Source: Bordetella parapertussis (GTDB lineage: Bacteria > Pseudomonadota > Gammaproteobacteria > Burkholderiales > Burkholderiaceae_E). From it: a DNA stretch of 42,346 bases. The translations under genes and the position numbers were made by a program. This document shows, in pieces, positions 1-8,221 of the stretch (the stretch's first letter is position 1; the number at the start of each line of letters is the position of its first letter). A model generated the notes under the pieces. It worked only from the letters and a program-made list of their open reading frames with translations, did no database searches and was not told where the DNA came from. Location of the stretch: assembly GCA_945872335.1 (NCBI GenBank), contig CAMBZS010000006.1, forward strand, positions 1 through 42,346. The letters run 5' to 3'.

Positions 1-325
1 ATCGCGCCTGAACCGACAGCGCAATGTTGTCGCGAACCGTAAACGACTTGAACAACCGGGTGATCTGGAATGAACGCGCGAGACCGCATGCCACGCGCTC
101 GTGAACGCTGGTCTGGGTGACGTCGTTGCCATCAAATACGATGCGCCCGGCGTCGGGTTTCAGGTGTCCCGACACCTGCGCCACGAAGCTGGTTTTGCCC
201 GCGCCGTTCGGGCCGATGAGCGCATGAATTTCGCCAGGCGACAGATCAAAGCTCACATCATCGGTGGCGCGCAAGGCTCCAAAATTCTTGACCAGCGACT
301 CCACGCACAACAGGGGCTGAGCCAT
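1..325 (-). CDS. livG: Branched-chain-type ABC transporter ATP-binding protein (LivG-like), partial
   Basis: This is the cytoplasmic ATPase of a branched-chain amino acid/amide-type importer, cut by the left window edge so that only about 108 N-terminal residues are visible. The reading begins MAQPLLCVESLVKNFGALRA and contains the Walker A motif GPNGAGKT, followed by the Q-loop region (ARSFQITRLF) typical of LivG. Its ATG overlaps the stop codon of the livM-like gene (TAATG), which indicates translational coupling in one operon with livM, livH and livK. The signature motif, Walker B and C-terminus lie outside the window, and a livF partner would be expected further left. The transported substrate cannot be read from this subunit. 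Confidence 0.93.
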   Translation of the reverse strand, partial: MAQPLLCVESLVKNFGALRATDDVSFDLSPGEIHALIGPNGAGKTSFVAQVSGHLKPDAGRIVFDGNDVTQTSVHERVACGLARSFQITRLFKSFTVRDNIALSVQAR

Positions 326-1296
326 TACCGCCTCCGCCCTGGCCAACGCAGCCCCGCCAACCCGCGCGGTGCAAACAGCACCACCGCCAAAAGAACCCAT
401 CCCACGTAGAACTGCCAGTAAACGGTGAATTCGGCGATCAGGTCTTCGAGGATGAGAAGCAACAGCGCGCCCCATACGCCACCGGTGAGAGTGCCGACAC
501 CACCCAGAATCACCATGATCATCAACACGCCAGACTGCGTCCAGTGCAGCAGGTTGGGGCTGACATAGTTTTGCTGGTTCACCATGAGCGCGCCGGCCAG
601 CCCGCCCATGGCGCCGGCGATCACGAACAGGATGAGCTTGTAGCGGTACACCGGAAACCCGACCGACTCGGCTCTGAGGTCATCGTCGCGAATCGCCAGA
701 ATCACCCGGCCGAACCGGGCATGCATCAACCGGTGGATGAGCAGCAGGCAAATCACCAGAATGCCCAGCGCAAGCAGGTAGAACGCCACCTCATCCTTGA
801 AGTCGATGCCGAAGCCGAAATCGGAGCGGCGCTTGATGTTGAGGCCTTCGTCGCCCCCGTAAGCCTTCACCGAATTCACCAGGTAATAGATCATCTGCGC
901 AAAGGCGAGCGTGATCATGATGAAGTAGACGCCCCGGGTGCGTAGCGAAATGGCGCCGATCACCAGCGCAAAGAGCCCCGACACCACAATGGCGGCGCCG
1001 AAACCCACCCAACCGTTCGGCATGCCCTCGTGGATCATGATGCCCACGGTGTACGCGCCTACGCCGACAAAGGCTGCATGGCCGAACGACACCAATCCGC
1101 CATAGCCCAGAATGAGGTTCAGGCTCACTGCCGCAAGACCGTAGATGAGCATTCGGCTGGCCATGCTGGTGTAGAAATCCAGCCCCTGCGAACGCAGCAC
1201 AAACGGCAATGCAATTGCCGCCGCCAGCACCACCAGCCAGAGCACGATTTGCCCGGACTGCCTCGAGGCTGAATGCAGCGAAGAACGATTCACCAT
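325..1296 (-). CDS. livM: Branched-chain-type ABC transporter permease (LivM-like)
   Basis: This 323-residue inner-membrane permease pairs with the LivH-like protein to form the translocation channel. It starts MVNRSSLHSASRQSGQIVLW and shows about eight to ten hydrophobic segments plus the conserved LivM stretches LNLILGYGGLVSFGHAAFVG and AIRDDDLRAESVGF, the latter being the cytoplasmic loop that meets the ATPase. An in-frame extension to 1743 exists, but it lies inside livH and looks like out-of-frame coding sequence. I chose the ATG at 1296 because it overlaps the livH stop codon (ATGA). The length fits the family. Confidence 0.93.
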   Translation of the reverse strand: MVNRSSLHSASRQSGQIVLWLVVLAAAIALPFVLRSQGLDFYTSMASRMLIYGLAAVSLNLILGYGGLVSFGHAAFVGVGAYTVGIMIHEGMPNGWVGFGAAIVVSGLFALVIGAISLRTRGVYFIMITLAFAQMIYYLVNSVKAYGGDEGLNIKRRSDFGFGIDFKDEVAFYLLALGILVICLLLIHRLMHARFGRVILAIRDDDLRAESVGFPVYRYKLILFVIAGAMGGLAGALMVNQQNYVSPNLLHWTQSGVLMIMVILGGVGTLTGGVWGALLLLILEDLIAEFTVYWQFYVGWVLLAVVLFAPRGLAGLRWPGRRR

Positions 1297-2213
1297 CAGC
1301 CCCGCGCCGCAAACAGGCCCTGCGGGCGAACGAACAGCACGATCGCCATCAGCACATAAATCAGGATGGATGCCACCGCTGGCCCGGCCGCCGAAGCCCA
1401 TTGCGGCGGCAGCAGTTCGCGAAACAGATGCGGCAGCAGGGTGCGGCCGAAGGTATCGACCAATCCGACCAGCACCGAGCCCACAAACGCCCCGCGAATG
1501 GACCCGATGCCGCCAATGACGATGACCACGAAGGCAAGAATCAGGATGCTGTCGCCCATGCCGACCTGAATGGCCAGCAAAGGCCCAAGCATTGCGCCCG
1601 CCACCGCGCACAAGGCAGCCCCCACACCAAACACGGCGGTGAACAGCGCACGGATGTTGACGCCCATGGCCATGGCCATTTCGCGGTTGGAGGCGCCTGC
1701 GCGCACCAGCGCGCCCACCCGGGTTCGCGTGACCAGGAACCACAGCAGCACGGCAATCACCAGACCCACACCGATAATCATCAGTCGGTAGCTCGGGTAG
1801 TAGAGACCGGGCAGCAGTTCCACCGGGCCCGACAGCGCCTGCGGCGTGGGCAGCGACATATCCGAGCCCCAGATCATCCGCACCGCTTCATTGAGGATCA
1901 GGATGAGCGCAAAGGTGGCGAGCACTTGCGCAAGATGATCACGCTGGTAGAGCGTTCGCAGAAGCGTTGCCTCCAGCAGCATGCCCACGATGGCAGTAAG
2001 CGGCACCGCCAGCACGATCGCGAGCCAGAAGGAATTGACGATGGGCGCAAGCCACGCGGCAAAGAACGCGCCCACCATGTAGAGCGCGCCATGGGCGAGA
2101 TTGATCATGTCCATGATGCCGAAGACCAGCGTGAGCCCGGAGGCCAGCAGGAACAGCATCAGACCGAACTGCAGGCCGTTCAGGGCCTGCTCGACAAGAA
2201 GGATCAGACTCAT
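1296..2213 (-). CDS. livH: Branched-chain-type ABC transporter permease (LivH-like)
   Basis: This 305-residue inner-membrane permease is the second channel subunit of the liv-type importer. It begins MSLILLVEQALNGLQFGLML and carries the family hallmarks: the N-terminal stretch ASGLTLVFGIMDMINLAHGA and the C-terminal IVIGGIGSIRGAFVGSVLVG. It is predicted to have about eight membrane segments. Its stop overlaps the livM start. It is separated from the upstream binding-protein gene by 57 bases that contain a strong GC hairpin, which may reduce expression of the channel relative to the receptor. Confidence 0.93.
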   Translation of the reverse strand: MSLILLVEQALNGLQFGLMLFLLASGLTLVFGIMDMINLAHGALYMVGAFFAAWLAPIVNSFWLAIVLAVPLTAIVGMLLEATLLRTLYQRDHLAQVLATFALILILNEAVRMIWGSDMSLPTPQALSGPVELLPGLYYPSYRLMIIGVGLVIAVLLWFLVTRTRVGALVRAGASNREMAMAMGVNIRALFTAVFGVGAALCAVAGAMLGPLLAIQVGMGDSILILAFVVIVIGGIGSIRGAFVGSVLVGLVDTFGRTLLPHLFRELLPPQWASAAGPAVASILIYVLMAIVLFVRPQGLFAARG

Positions 2214-2222
2214 GTGACGGTG

Positions 2223-2245
2223 GGCCGCCCCAGGGCGGGGCGGCC
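2223..2245 (-). terminator. Intercistronic hairpin between receptor and permease genes
   Basis: Two perfect 9-base arms (2223-2231 and 2237-2245, GGCCGCCCC/GGGGCGGCC) flank a 5-base loop. The element lies between the receptor stop codon and the livH start and has no T-tract in the minus-strand direction. It is therefore more likely a partial attenuator or an RNA-stabilising hairpin that keeps receptor mRNA in excess than a full intrinsic terminator. That role is inferred from position only. Confidence 0.5.
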
Positions 2246-2270
2246 TGCGATCAGCCAGCGGCGCCGGCGA

Positions 2271-3452
2271 TCACTTCATGGGGCAGTCTTGCACGTAGGC
2301 ATCACCGCGGTTGACCATCACCGGGGTGTTGCTCACCACGTTGTTGACCAACCGGCCCTGCGAGTCTTTCTGCACCTCGCGCAGGTAGTAGTTCTGGATC
2401 GGGTACTGGTTGGTGTTGAACTTGAACTCGCCCCGCACCGATTCGAACTTCGCCGCCTTGACGGCCTTCAGTACAGCGTCCTTGTCCTCGATCTTGCCGC
2501 TGACCGTCTTGATGGCTGCATCGATCAGGAGCGCGGTGTCGTACGCCTGGGCTGCGTAACCGGTAGGCAGTCGCTTGTACTCCTTTTCGAACTCGGCCAC
2601 GAAGCGCTTGTTGGCAGCGTTGTCGAGGTTCATCGCCCAGTGGGCGGTGTCCTGAAGGCCCAGCATCGCATCACCCACCCCACGGATGATGTCCTGATCG
2701 GCGCCAAAGCCCGGGAGCAAGAGGCGGGTCTGCTTGTTCAAGCCAGCCGCCACAAACTGCTTGATGAAGTTGGTGCCCATGCCGCCAGGAAGGAATGCGT
2801 AGAGCACGTCGGGTTTGGCCGCGCGAATCTCGGCGAGTTCGGCCGAGTAGTCGAGCTGGCCGAGCTTGGTGTAGACCTCGTTGACCACCTTGCCCTTGTA
2901 GAAGCGCTTGAAACCGGCGAGCGAGTCTTTGCCCGCCTGGTAGTTGGGCGCAACCAAGTAGGCGTTCTTGAAATTCTGGTTGGTGGCGTGCTGGCCAGCG
3001 GCCTCGTGATAGGCGTCATTTGGCCAGGACACTGCAAAGAAATAAGGGCTGCAGTCCTTGCCTGCGATAGGTGAAGGCGCGGCGTTGGGGCTCAGGTAAA
3101 CGGTTTTGCCCTCGATGGCTTCGGGCAGCCCCGCGAGCATGATGTTGGAAAACACGACGCCAGTGAGGAAATCAACCTTGTCGCGCTTGACCATGCGCTC
3201 GAACAGCTGCTTGCCGACATCGGGCTTGAACTGATCATCAGCAATGAGCACTTCGGCCGGAAGACCGCCCAGCTTGCCGCCATTGAGCTTCACGACCAGC
3301 ATGAAGGCATCGCGAATATCGTTGCCAATGGCAGCGTTGGGGCCGGAGAGCGTGCTCACCAGACCCACTTTCACCTTGTCGGCAGCGCCCGCAGCGCCAC
3401 TTGCACCCAGGGTTGCAGCGGCGAGTGCCGCGGCCAGCATCTTCAAGCGCAT
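2271..3452 (-). CDS. livK: ABC transporter periplasmic substrate-binding protein (LivK-like)
   Basis: This 393-residue exported receptor belongs to the type I periplasmic binding proteins (Peripla_BP_6 family) and captures the ligand for the adjacent importer. It starts MRLKMLAAALAAATLGASGA, a signal peptide probably cleaved after an AGA or GAA site near residue 24. The mature protein opens with DKVKVGLVSTLSGPNAAIGN, the usual first strand and ligand loop. I chose the ATG at 3452 because AAGGAGA lies just upstream; a longer form to 3494 would bury the signal peptide. The gene is 38 bases after the photolyase-like gene on the same strand, so its promoter lies inside that gene or it is read through. 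The ligand is unknown; members bind amino acids, amides or aromatic acids. Confidence 0.92.
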   Translation of the reverse strand: MRLKMLAAALAAATLGASGAAGAADKVKVGLVSTLSGPNAAIGNDIRDAFMLVVKLNGGKLGGLPAEVLIADDQFKPDVGKQLFERMVKRDKVDFLTGVVFSNIMLAGLPEAIEGKTVYLSPNAAPSPIAGKDCSPYFFAVSWPNDAYHEAAGQHATNQNFKNAYLVAPNYQAGKDSLAGFKRFYKGKVVNEVYTKLGQLDYSAELAEIRAAKPDVLYAFLPGGMGTNFIKQFVAAGLNKQTRLLLPGFGADQDIIRGVGDAMLGLQDTAHWAMNLDNAANKRFVAEFEKEYKRLPTGYAAQAYDTALLIDAAIKTVSGKIEDKDAVLKAVKAAKFESVRGEFKFNTNQYPIQNYYLREVQKDSQGRLVNNVVSNTPVMVNRGDAYVQDCPMK

Positions 3453-3490
3453 GAGAGGTCTCCTTTCTGATAACGAGTGGCCAGAATCTA

Positions 3491-4645
3491 TCATGAGGGG
3501 GACGGATCACGGGCAGGTTTGCCTGGCGCCACCCGCTTCCAAAACGCCGAAAACGAGCGACAGCGCTGCGCTGGATCGGGATAGAGGCGCGGCAAGGCCT
3601 GTCCGACCCCCTCGGGCAACCAGTCGCCCAGATGAAGATTGGCCAGGGTTCGGGCCGATCGAGGCGGCGGCGCCTCGCACCAGATCACCGCATCGGTCAG
3701 CTGCCGCATGGCGGCGAGTACGAACTGCCAACGCCGTTCGCTCCAGGGCCAGCGGCGATGAAACGGGGCCACCAGCACGCCCACAGCCCGACGGCCAGGC
3801 GGCGCCGGCGCAAGCGCCCAAGGATGAACCAGCCAGGCGCCGTCCAGATCATGCGTATCGCCTCTGGCAACATCGAACGGCGGTTCGGAATACAACGCCG
3901 GTTGGCTTGACGGCGGGGCTGTGCGCACCCGCGCGTCGGCCGCGCGAGGCGGCGTTCGCGCAAGGGCATCCAGCGCCTCATAGCTCGTATCGAGTACCGA
4001 CCCCGGACTGTGCCAGGCACGCGGCGCAAAGCGCGCCACATTCTCGGCATTGAACAGATAGGGCTTGCTGCTTCCCGTGCCTGCCACCCATTGCCAGGAC
4101 AGATGGTTGCTCGCGAGATCCCCATCGAGCAGATGGCCAACCATCCAGTCGGCGCCCGCCCGCCAGTGGATCTTCCGGACGTGCACCAGATAGGACGCAA
4201 GCCACAGCCGGGCATGGTTGTGCAGCCAACCGGTCTGCACAAGTTCGCGCACCGCATGATCGATCACCGGTATCCCGGTACGCGCCGAGAGCACATCATC
4301 AGGCAACCCATCGCAGTAGGCGGCATCGGGTAGCGGCCCGGGGTGAAGCGATTGAAAGATCGCCTCGCCGTCGTGCCGCCAGGCGTGATGGAAATATTCC
4401 CGCCAGCCCAGTTCGATGGCAAAGCGGTGCGTGGCGTCAATTCGATGCCGATTGCTCACCGCCGCCCAGACCTCCGGCACGCTCACGAGGCCATGCGTGA
4501 TGTAGGGCGAGAGCCGGCTGACCGTGCCGTCCAGATGGTTGCGCGTGCGGGCGTAGGCCTGCGGGTCGAACGCCGAAAGCCTCGCCAGCGCGGCCTCGCG
4601 GGTGGGCGCAAAGTTACCCCATGACGGGTCTGCAGGCGGACTCAT
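3491..4645 (-). CDS. Photolyase/cryptochrome-like FAD-binding protein lacking the N-terminal antenna domain
   Basis: This is a 384-residue protein whose first 220 residues match the helical FAD-binding domain of DNA photolyases: GTVSRLSPYITHGLVS (40-55), WREYFHHA (81-88), a TGIPVIDHAVREL helix (123-135), DGDLASNHLSWQW (174-186) and GTGSSKPYLFN (189-199). W161 and W184 could serve in electron transfer. The roughly 200-residue N-terminal alpha/beta antenna domain of normal photolyases is absent; the protein begins directly at the FAD domain. After a Pro/Ala-rich linker (about 228-262), residues 266-372 read like an alpha/beta unit (AVGVLVAPFHRRWPW, then DAVIWCEAP). The ATG at 4645 is chosen over a GTG at 4663 because GAGGA precedes it. 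It is the last gene of the photolyase cluster. FAD binding is likely; repair activity is unproven. Confidence 0.85.
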   Translation of the reverse strand: MSPPADPSWGNFAPTREAALARLSAFDPQAYARTRNHLDGTVSRLSPYITHGLVSVPEVWAAVSNRHRIDATHRFAIELGWREYFHHAWRHDGEAIFQSLHPGPLPDAAYCDGLPDDVLSARTGIPVIDHAVRELVQTGWLHNHARLWLASYLVHVRKIHWRAGADWMVGHLLDGDLASNHLSWQWVAGTGSSKPYLFNAENVARFAPRAWHSPGSVLDTSYEALDALARTPPRAADARVRTAPPSSQPALYSEPPFDVARGDTHDLDGAWLVHPWALAPAPPGRRAVGVLVAPFHRRWPWSERRWQFVLAAMRQLTDAVIWCEAPPPRSARTLANLHLGDWLPEGVGQALPRLYPDPAQRCRSFSAFWKRVAPGKPARDPSPS

Positions 4646-4690
4646 CGATTGACTGATCCTCACGGCATCGGCCCGGCGCCCGCACGGCTG

Positions 4691-5308
4691 TCAGACACCT
4701 GCCGATCCTCTCGCGAGGCGGGTCCGAACCTTGTCAAGCACCGCACGCAGAAATCGCATCAGCATCCAGATGACCAGAACGGCGAGTGTCACCAGCAGGA
4801 CAAGCAGCACCGCGAACACTGCGGGCTTGCTGACCGCCAGCCACAACATGCCCAGCGACAGGCCGTCTTCGGTGAAGCTCGCGAGCAGGTTGGACACCGG
4901 CTCGGGCAGGGTGTTGATCGCCGCGCGCACGCTGGTCTTGGCGAGCTGCGAGCTTGCCGCGAGCGAGCCCCCCAGCAGCGCGCCCGCTACCCCCATCACC
5001 GCGCTATCCGCACCCAGCACGGCTGCCGCCAGCGCAGCGCCAGCAGGCACCCGGATCACGCTGTTCACCAGATCCCAGAATGAATCGAGGCCGGGGATCT
5101 TGTCGACCAGGAACTCGGTGAGGAGCAGGAGCCCGCTCAGCCCGAGCAACACCGGGTGTTCGAGCAACTCGAGTGATGCGGGAAGATCGACCCACCCGAG
5201 GCGACTGGCCATGCCAGCGGCAAAGAGCGTGGCGTAAAGCCGCAGGCCGCTCGCCCAGCCCAGCGCGGCAGCAAGCGCGAGCAATCCGGCCTGATCGGAA
5301 TCAGGCAT
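4691..5308 (-). CDS. DUF4126 membrane protein
   Basis: This 205-residue integral membrane protein matches the DUF4126 family in pattern. It has an N-terminal GWASGLRLYATLFAAGMASR segment, a central AAVLGADSAVMGVAGALLGG segment and two C-terminal hydrophobic helices (about 165-190), ending in a basic cytoplasmic tail (MRFLRAVLDKVRTRLARG). The function of the family is unknown. It sits between the FeS photolyase (35 bases upstream) and the photolyase-like FAD protein (45 bases downstream) on the same strand, so co-transcription is likely. Whether it has any role in light response or is only a passenger cannot be decided from sequence. Confidence 0.82.
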   Translation of the reverse strand: MPDSDQAGLLALAAALGWASGLRLYATLFAAGMASRLGWVDLPASLELLEHPVLLGLSGLLLLTEFLVDKIPGLDSFWDLVNSVIRVPAGAALAAAVLGADSAVMGVAGALLGGSLAASSQLAKTSVRAAINTLPEPVSNLLASFTEDGLSLGMLWLAVSKPAVFAVLLVLLVTLAVLVIWMLMRFLRAVLDKVRTRLARGSAGV

Positions 5309-5343
5309 GGGCGAGCCCGCTGCGCAGGCGGTGTTCGGAGGTC

Positions 5344-6957
5344 TCAGACACGCCCTGTCTCCAACAGCCCGCCCTCGCGGATGAACTGCGCGCGCTCGCG
5401 AATGCTGCGCAATTCATCGGCCGGGATCCGGGCCAGATTCTTGACCTGCAAGGCCATCCGGGGGTTGGCGGCAAGCCGCGCCTGATGACGCGCCAGAAAA
5501 TCCCAATAGAGCGTGGTGAAGGGACAGGCCCGATCGCCGGTGCGTTCGCCCGGGCGGAACCTGCAGCCGCCGCAATGGTTGGACATGCGCTCGATGTATT
5601 TGCCCGTGGCCGCATAGGGTTTGCTCGCCATCAGACCGCCATCGGCGAACTGGCTCATGCCCAGCGTGTTGGGAAGCTCCACCCATTCGACCGCATCCAC
5701 ATACACCGACAGATACCAGGCATGGACCTGCCTCGGCTCCACGCCCAGAAGCAGCGCATACAGCCCGGTCACCATGAGGCGTTGAATGTGATGCGCATAG
5801 CCAAGACGGAGCGTCTGACCGATGGCATCCGACAGACAGGCCATCGGCGTCTTGCCGGTCCAGTAGAACTCGGGCAAAGGCTCACGCGCATCAAGCGCGT
5901 TCATTTCAAGGTAGGCCGGCATCCGCAGCCAGTAGAGGCCCCGAACGTATTCGCGCCAGCCCAGGATCTGCCGGATGAAACCTTCCACCGAGGCCAGGTC
6001 GGCGCGGCCTGCACGCCAGGCCGCTTGCGCCGCTTCAATCACTTCAAGTGGCGACAGGAGCTTCAGATTCAGCGCGGCGGAAAGCAGCGAGTGATAGAGC
6101 CAGGCTTCGCCCGCCCAGATCGCATCCTGCCAGCGGCCAAAGCCGCACAGCCGGTAGGCGATGAAGTCATTCAAGGCGGCCAGGGCGTCTTCGCGCGTGA
6201 CCGGCCAGCCAAATTCCGCGAGATCGCCGGGGTGCGACGCAAACCGTGCGTTGACCAGTCCGATCACGTCGGTGGTGATGTCGTCGGGGGCGAACCGGCG
6301 GGGCCCGGGCAACATGCCGGGGCCCTCGGCGCCAAAGGCCTCACGATTGTCGGCATCGAAGTTCCACTGTCCGCCCGCCGGGCCCCGACCGTCGGCCGCA
6401 CTGGCGTCGTCAACCATCAGCACATCGTGGCGTCGCCGCATCTCGCGATAGAAATATTCCAGGCGCAACTGCTTGCGTCCCGCGGCGTGACGCGCAAATT
6501 GCTCGCTGCTGCACAGGAAGTGGCGATCGCCGCGCACCTCGAGCGACACACCCATGCGCGCGCACAGGTTGCGAATCGCATCGAGCACCCGCCAGTCGCC
6601 CGGTTCGGTCATCACAACCGACTGCGGCATCGCCTGCGCGAGAGTCTGTTCGAGCGCGCTTGCGAGCGACGCGGCCGGCCCCTGCGCACCATCGAGCGCG
6701 TGGTAGTCAACCCGCCAGCCTCGCGCCTCGAGCGCCTGCGCAAAGTGACGCATGGCCGACAGAAACACCGCGATCCGCTGTTTGCTGCTCGGAACGTGGG
6801 TGGCTTCCTCGATCGCCTCGCACATCCAGAGTCGATCGAGCGCCGGGTCGAAGCCGTCGAAGGCGCTCGACTTCAGGTCGAGCTGGTCGCCCAGCACCAG
6901 AACCCAGTGGCGGGGCGGTCTTGGCGGCTGCGGCGGGCTGCTCGGGCGACGGGGCAT
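5344..6957 (-). CDS. FeS bacterial cryptochrome/photolyase (PhrB-type, (6-4) photolyase family)
   Basis: This 537-residue protein belongs to the FeS-BCP photolyase family, whose studied members repair (6-4) photoproducts using FAD, a ribolumazine antenna and a [4Fe-4S] cluster. The N-terminal alpha/beta antenna domain opens with HWVLVLGDQLDLKS (17-30); the C-terminal helical FAD domain follows from about residue 250. C374, C462, C465 and C478 show spacings of 88, 3 and 13, the same as the four cluster ligands known from Agrobacterium PhrB. H389 and H390 in GYAHHIQRLM match the catalytic His pair. The ATG at 6957 precedes a Pro-rich N-terminal tail of about 16 residues. It follows the DUF2256 gene by 31 bases and probably shares its transcript. 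Confidence 0.93.
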   Translation of the reverse strand: MPRRPSSPPQPPRPPRHWVLVLGDQLDLKSSAFDGFDPALDRLWMCEAIEEATHVPSSKQRIAVFLSAMRHFAQALEARGWRVDYHALDGAQGPAASLASALEQTLAQAMPQSVVMTEPGDWRVLDAIRNLCARMGVSLEVRGDRHFLCSSEQFARHAAGRKQLRLEYFYREMRRRHDVLMVDDASAADGRGPAGGQWNFDADNREAFGAEGPGMLPGPRRFAPDDITTDVIGLVNARFASHPGDLAEFGWPVTREDALAALNDFIAYRLCGFGRWQDAIWAGEAWLYHSLLSAALNLKLLSPLEVIEAAQAAWRAGRADLASVEGFIRQILGWREYVRGLYWLRMPAYLEMNALDAREPLPEFYWTGKTPMACLSDAIGQTLRLGYAHHIQRLMVTGLYALLLGVEPRQVHAWYLSVYVDAVEWVELPNTLGMSQFADGGLMASKPYAATGKYIERMSNHCGGCRFRPGERTGDRACPFTTLYWDFLARHQARLAANPRMALQVKNLARIPADELRSIRERAQFIREGGLLETGRV

Positions 6958-6988
6958 TGAGTGCTTTCGCTAAACGGTTGATTCGCAC

Positions 6989-7138
6989 TCAGCCTGGTGC
7001 AGGCCGGGTCCGGCGACAACGCTCGGAGCAATAGCGGACCGACTCCCAATTGCGCGCCCAGGCCTTGCGCCAGGTCATGGTGCGACCGCAGGCCGCGCAC
7101 GGCTTGCTGGGAAGGTATTGCTTGTTGCCCTTGAACAT
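6989..7138 (-). CDS. DUF2256 zinc-ribbon peptide
   Basis: This 49-residue protein belongs to the DUF2256 family. It shows the fixed pattern [19 protein letters not shown] followed by YCSERCRR, so four cysteines in two CxxC/CxxxC pairs probably bind one metal ion. A longer open frame extends to 7315, but its extra residues are unlike the family. The ATG at 7138 gives the normal length, although its ribosome binding site is weak. DUF2256 genes are often found beside or fused to FeS-type photolyases, and here the photolyase starts 31 bases downstream. A role as accessory or partner of the photolyase is an inference from this neighbourhood. Confidence 0.85.
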   Translation of the reverse strand: MFKGNKQYLPSKPCAACGRTMTWRKAWARNWESVRYCSERCRRTRPAPG

Positions 7139-7331
7139 GGCCGCGACCTTAGCGATGGCAGCCTCCCTGCGCAACTGCAGGGGTTTGGGGAGCCCGGCGG
7201 GAACACACCGATTTCGGTCGGTCGCCCGCGAAGCGCACACGCGCGGGCGATACACTCGAGCCTTAAACGACACCAGGCGTGACCGCCTGCACGGTTTGCG
7301 CCACGCTCGCCCCACCGATCAGGATCTTCCG

Positions 7332-8210
7332 ATGAATGCTCCGCTTCGCGCCACGCCCTATCCCCCCACCCCACCCGCCCATCCGGATGAGGTTTCGAAT
7401 CTTCCCAGAGAAGAAGCCCTTCGCAGGCGCTATGGCCCCCAGGCGAGCTTTCCCCCCATGCCGGCAAGCACAATCGTCGACACCCTGCTCAGGCACCGGT
7501 CGGTGCGCGCCTTCAGCGACCGAGCGCTTCCCGATGGCACGCTGGAGATGCTGGTCGCAGCCGGTCAGTCTGCAGCGAGTTCATCCAACGTTCAGGCCTG
7601 GAGCGTGATTGCCGTGCGTGACCCTGCGCGAAAGGCCCGGCTATCCTTGCTGGCAGGCAATCAGGAACACATCCGGCGCTGCCCGTTGCTCCTTCTCTGG
7701 GTGGCTGATCTCGCCCGACTCGACCGCATCGCGGCCTCGCGCGACATCGAACCCCATGGCACCCGCTATCTTGAAATGCTGCTGGTGGGCGTGATTGACG
7801 CAGCACTCGCGGCGCAGAACGCCGTGCTCGCCGCCGAGTCCATCGGTCTGGGTACGGTCTATATCGGAGCCATGCGCAACGAGCCTGAACAGGTGGCGGC
7901 CGAAGTGGCCCTGCCCCCCGATGCCATGATCGTCTTCGGGCTGTGCGTGGGCTTTGAAGATCCTGCCGCCCAGGCCGCCGACATCAAGCCACGACTGCCA
8001 CAGCGCGCAGTGCTCCATCACGAGCAGTATTCGGCGCAGTCGGAGCCGGACGACGTCGGTGCCTATGACCAGACGATCGCCGGATTCCAGGCCTCACAGG
8101 GCATGCGTGCCGCCGACTGGAGCCTGCAGACGGCCAAGCGGGTGCATGAACTGCGCGGCCGCGAGCGGCTGTCCGAGGCGCTGCGGGCGCTTGGCTTCGG
8201 CATGCGCTGA
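7332..8210 (+). CDS. Nitroreductase-family NAD(P)H oxidoreductase (NfsA/FRP-like)
   Basis: This 292-residue cytoplasmic flavoprotein belongs to the nitroreductase superfamily, whose members use FMN and NAD(P)H to reduce nitro compounds, quinones or flavins. It shows the N-terminal FMN-phosphate motif RHRSVRAFSDRALP, the stretch GQSAASSSNVQAWSV, and ESIGLGTVYIGAMRN in the second half. A C-terminal extension (DWSLQTAKRVHEL) resembles the NfsA/FRP subgroup. The ATG at 7332 is chosen because AGGAT lies about 8 bases upstream and the preceding frame is unlike the family. It is transcribed divergently from the DUF2256-photolyase cluster and is followed after 11 bases by the YdcF-like gene. The physiological substrate is unknown. 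Confidence 0.88.
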   Translation: MNAPLRATPYPPTPPAHPDEVSNLPREEALRRRYGPQASFPPMPASTIVDTLLRHRSVRAFSDRALPDGTLEMLVAAGQSAASSSNVQAWSVIAVRDPARKARLSLLAGNQEHIRRCPLLLLWVADLARLDRIAASRDIEPHGTRYLEMLLVGVIDAALAAQNAVLAAESIGLGTVYIGAMRNEPEQVAAEVALPPDAMIVFGLCVGFEDPAAQAADIKPRLPQRAVLHHEQYSAQSEPDDVGAYDQTIAGFQASQGMRAADWSLQTAKRVHELRGRERLSEALRALGFGMR

Positions 8211-8221
8211 TCTGACCCGAC

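Noticed and set aside
1209-3074. 621-codon plus-strand open frame opposite livH and livK
   Set aside because: Composition is His/Gln/Arg-rich without any domain pattern, as expected for the reverse complement of high-GC coding sequence; both genes opposite are certain.
5173-6960. 595-codon plus-strand open frame opposite the FeS photolyase
   Set aside because: It mirrors the photolyase gene frame and lacks any recognisable motif; the photolyase with its four Cys ligands is the real gene.
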